Origin: Betaproteobacteria bacterium UBA6904
GTDB lineage: Bacteria; Pseudomonadota; Gammaproteobacteria; Burkholderiales; SG8-39
NCBI GenBank assembly: GCA_002451175.1
Contig: DKBI01000067.1
Coordinates: forward strand, 1-8,982
Length of the DNA stretch: 8,982 nucleotides
Direction: 5' to 3'
Each line of letters opens with the position of its first letter. Positions within the stretch are counted from its first letter, which is position 1. The notes beneath the pieces were generated by a model. It saw only the letters and a list, made by a program, of their open reading frames with translations, was not told where the DNA came from and did no database searches. The translations under genes and the position numbers were made by a program. Below, piece by piece: positions 6,724 through 8,982 of the stretch.

Positions 6724-7950
6724 TCAGCGCGCAAGGGATTCCAGACGTCGCTGCGCCGCGACAGCGGGAAAGACGGCCAGGCGCTGCGATGCCGTATCGA
6801 GCGCGCGTTCGTAATAGGTGCGCGCATCCGATGCCAGGCCGAGATGATCGCTGGCGATCGCCAGATTGAAGGCGATGTCGGGGTCGCCCGGATCGCGCTC
6901 CAATGCCTCCAGGTAAGCCTTCCGGGCCTCTGCCCAGCGGCGCTGCCGCGCATACTGGTTGCCCAGCACGAACCGCAGCGCGGCGCTTTCCGGCATTTGT
7001 GATAGTAGACCCTCCAGCGCCTTCTCTGCCGAGCGCGCATCGGCGTTCTCCGGGCTCAGCGCGATCAGCGCGGCGCGCGCATGCGGGTCCCGCGGCTCGG
7101 CGCGCAGCAGGTTCTGCAGATGGTCCTGCGCCTGCCGGCGCCGATGCGCGTAAGTTTCGATCGCGGCCATGCCGAGCAGCGCATCGCGATTGAGAGGGTT
7201 CTCCTGCAACACCTCCAGATACGCGTCGCGAGCGCGACTGAGTTCGCGCGATCGAAGCGCGTCGTATCCGGCCTCGACGCGCGGATGCACGCGCACATCG
7301 CGCCGATCCTCGATACGCGGTTCGGCGGGCGCGTCCCTTCCAACGTGCGGCGTCGACGCCTGCGCATTCAATGCCGCCGGTCCCGGCGACCGGTCGCGCG
7401 AGCTTGCCATCGACAGGGTCGGCCGCTCACCCGGCGGGTTCTGCGTGCCCGCGTCTGCGCGCGGGAGCCCTGGAAGGTCCTCCGCCAACATCGCTTGCGG
7501 TGCACGAGCCGCCTGCGACGCGTTGCCAGTCGGCCCGGCGGCGCTTGGCGCGATCGGCACGGGCGCGCGCACTTCGACCGCCAGATAGCCGATCGCGCCG
7601 ATGACCAGGGCGGCCAGGAGTCCCGCGGCAGCGAGGAGCCAGGCCCGCGAACTCAGCCCGCCGATCGACGCACGCGGCGTGTTCTGCGCCGCTACGCGTT
7701 CCCGCAAGACGGCGCCGGAAGCCGGCGTTCGGGTGGGTTCCTCTGCGAGCGCAGGCCCGACCGGTTCGAGCGACCACGCGGCCCCCCTGCGATCCGTGCC
7801 GGCCTCGTCCGGGCGCGCTCCAGGCTCGGGTTCGCTCGATCGAAGGTACGCCCGCAGCGTCTCGCCGATTTCTCGGTCAACCAAAGGCCGCGCCGAATCC
7901 CGCGGTATCAACGTTTCGGCGATTTGCACCGAACCTCCCTGCCCGCTCAT
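6724..7950 (-). CDS. One-pass membrane TPR protein of the pilus block (MshN position)
   Basis: A 408-residue bitopic protein lying exactly where MshN sits in MSHA loci. Seen: a polar N-terminal region (1-100) without a cleavable signal, one strong membrane span at about 103-126, a Pro/Ala/Arg-rich low-complexity linker (127-220), and a C-terminal tetratricopeptide array from about 223 to 388. The clearest TPR units are GYDALRSRELSRARDAYLEV (228-247), LGNQYARQRRWAEARKAYLE (329-348) and the unit at 359-384 (from FNLAIASDHLGLASDARTYY). The likely topology is N-in with TPRs in the periplasm, where they could scaffold the secretin or platform (inference). It lacks the M-S-x-I-N-K-M-L start I associate with MshN, so no symbol is given. 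The ATG at 7948-7950 follows the secretin stop by one base, with GGTGGG seven bases upstream; a GTG four codons earlier is possible. Codon use and composition match its neighbours. Confidence 0.85.
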   Translation of the reverse strand: MSGQGGSVQIAETLIPRDSARPLVDREIGETLRAYLRSSEPEPGARPDEAGTDRRGAAWSLEPVGPALAEEPTRTPASGAVLRERVAAQNTPRASIGGLSSRAWLLAAAGLLAALVIGAIGYLAVEVRAPVPIAPSAAGPTGNASQAARAPQAMLAEDLPGLPRADAGTQNPPGERPTLSMASSRDRSPGPAALNAQASTPHVGRDAPAEPRIEDRRDVRVHPRVEAGYDALRSRELSRARDAYLEVLQENPLNRDALLGMAAIETYAHRRRQAQDHLQNLLRAEPRDPHARAALIALSPENADARSAEKALEGLLSQMPESAALRFVLGNQYARQRRWAEARKAYLEALERDPGDPDIAFNLAIASDHLGLASDARTYYERALDTASQRLAVFPAVAAQRRLESLAR

Positions 7951-7951
7951 C

Positions 7952-8982
7952 TCACGGCCCACCCGCGCGTGCGCGCCCGGAATTCGGTCTCGCGAAATAG
8001 TCGTCGCCCGGCAGCAGGTGCCGCACGCTGCGGAAATCGGCGTCGACGCTCGGATCCCGGATGACGGTCGGCCGCAGGAAAATCACCAATTCAGTCTTCT
8101 GGCTGACGTCCTTGCGCTGCGCGAGAAGCTCGCCCAGCCCGGGAATCCGGTGCAGACCGGGTACGGTATCTTCGACGCTCGTCGATGCGTCCTGCATGAG
8201 CCCGCCCAGCATGGCGATCTGGCCGCTTTGCACGCGCAGCACGGATTCCAGTTCGCGCGTCTGGATCACGGGTATCAGGCTCGAGATCGGCGGCGTCGCG
8301 CAGTCGCGCACGCCGACGCCGCAAGGATTTGCGAGCGACGGATTGGGGTCGGGGACGTCGGCGACCTTGCGCGATATCGTCGGCCGGAGGTTGAGCAGTA
8401 CGGTCGCGGCGTCGCTGATTTGCGGCACCACGCTCATGATGAAGCCGACCGGAACCGAGTTCACCGTCGTGCTGAACGTCGTCACCGAGGGGCTGTTCGC
8501 GGCAGTCGTCGTGTTGGCCTGAATCGTGAAATAGACGAGGTTATCGACGACCTTGAGAACGGCGCTCTGGTTGTTCAGCACACTGATCTTCGGGCTGGAG
8601 AGCACGCGCACGTCGCCGAAGGATTCCAGCAGCCGGATGGCGGACGTGAAGTTGAGGCCGCCGGTGGCGTAGCCGACGACGAATGCGTTCGTGCTGACTG
8701 CGGCGGGCGTCGCCGCCGAAGACTGCTGCACCTGAAATCCCGAGCTGCCGGTGCGCAGCCGCGACCAGTCGATGCCGCGCTGATATTGGTTGTTGAGCTG
8801 AACTTCGGCGATCGTCGCCTCGATCAGGACCTGGCGCTTGGCGCTGGCCAGGACGAGGTCCAGAAACTCCCGCACCCTGTCGTGCTGGCGCGCGGTGGCG
8901 CGGACGCTGAGCACGCCGGTTTCCGCGTTCGCGATCACGGACGCCGGCTCGCGGTTCTCGGCGCCCACGGGCAGGGTCGCCG
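7952..8982 (-). CDS. mshL: Outer-membrane secretin (MshL-like), C-terminal 342 residues
   Basis: The C-terminal part of a secretin, the gated outer-membrane ring through which type IV pili or type II substrates pass; the 5' end lies beyond the right edge, so the N-domains and any signal peptide are unseen. Seen from the edge: an N-domain end with the ANAETGVLSVRATARQHDRV pattern, then RQVLIEATIAEVQLNNQYQRGIDWS, which opens the secretin core. Next come SAIRLLESFGDVRVLSSPKISVLNNQSA, the membrane-strand region (VGFIMSVVPQISD), and the secretin signature with GQIAMLGGLMQD, VPGLHRIPGLGELL and KTELVIFLRPTVI. A loop before the last strands holds two cysteines six residues apart (codons 8300-8302 and 8321-8323). 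The ANAETG...RQH stretch and the following TPR-ATPase-platform order favour MshL over PilQ or GspD, but this is contextual. The frame has no stop up to base 8982; the GTG at 8966-8968 is internal, not the start. Confidence 0.92.
   Translation of the reverse strand, partial: ATLPVGAENREPASVIANAETGVLSVRATARQHDRVREFLDLVLASAKRQVLIEATIAEVQLNNQYQRGIDWSRLRTGSSGFQVQQSSAATPAAVSTNAFVVGYATGGLNFTSAIRLLESFGDVRVLSSPKISVLNNQSAVLKVVDNLVYFTIQANTTTAANSPSVTTFSTTVNSVPVGFIMSVVPQISDAATVLLNLRPTISRKVADVPDPNPSLANPCGVGVRDCATPPISSLIPVIQTRELESVLRVQSGQIAMLGGLMQDASTSVEDTVPGLHRIPGLGELLAQRKDVSQKTELVIFLRPTVIRDPSVDADFRSVRHLLPGDDYFARPNSGRARAGGP

Noticed and set aside
6714..7040. N-terminal extension of the ATPase frame to 7040
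   Set aside because: It would overlap more than 300 bases of TPR coding sequence with a low-quality Arg/Ser-rich peptide; the MshEN domain starts naturally just after 6713.

Overview
The window is GC-rich, compact chromosomal DNA that looks betaproteobacterial (Rhodocyclales/Burkholderiales-like). The grounds are strong G/C preference at third codon positions, long open frames antisense to real genes, an adjacent DUF484-xerC pair, and an MSHA-type pilus block of a kind found in that class. No tRNA, rRNA, insertion sequence, CRISPR array or phage gene is visible.

Left edge (1-499): the N-terminal 71 codons of a COG0523/CobW-type GTPase lie on the minus strand. A 284-base spacer then separates it from a divergent plus-strand gene for an unrecognised 140-residue helical protein (500-922). 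The spacer holds two near-identical 16-base elements exactly 30 bases apart, the first inside a 20-base dyad. A possible -10 box for the GTPase lies nearer its start.

Middle (929-3691, minus strand): a housekeeping run reads DUF484, then xerC, then an RlmI-like 23S rRNA methyltransferase gene. DUF484 and xerC are 13 bases apart, and xerC overlaps rlmI by four bases (ATGA), so the three are probably co-transcribed. The last gene converges on the 140-residue gene with six bases between their stop codons.

Right (3757-8982, minus strand): a tight four-gene pilus or secretion assembly block. In transcription order these are an outer-membrane secretin (MshL/PilQ/GspD family, running off the right edge), a one-pass membrane protein with C-terminal TPRs, a GspE/PilB-family assembly ATPase, and a GspF/PilC-family inner-membrane platform protein. 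The gaps are 1, about 10 and 11 bases. The order fits mshL-(mshN)-mshE-mshG of the MSHA type IV pilus locus. The ATPase begins with an almost exact two-motif MshEN cyclic-di-GMP-binding domain, so assembly is probably controlled by that second messenger. An mshM-like AAA+ ATPase is absent from its usual place, and no pilin genes follow the platform gene, which abuts DUF484. Pilins, if present, must lie upstream of the window or elsewhere.

I see no clearly unprecedented system. The best leads are the c-di-GMP-type ATPase in a pared-down MSHA-like block, the paired operator-like elements in the divergent spacer, and the unknown 140-residue protein.
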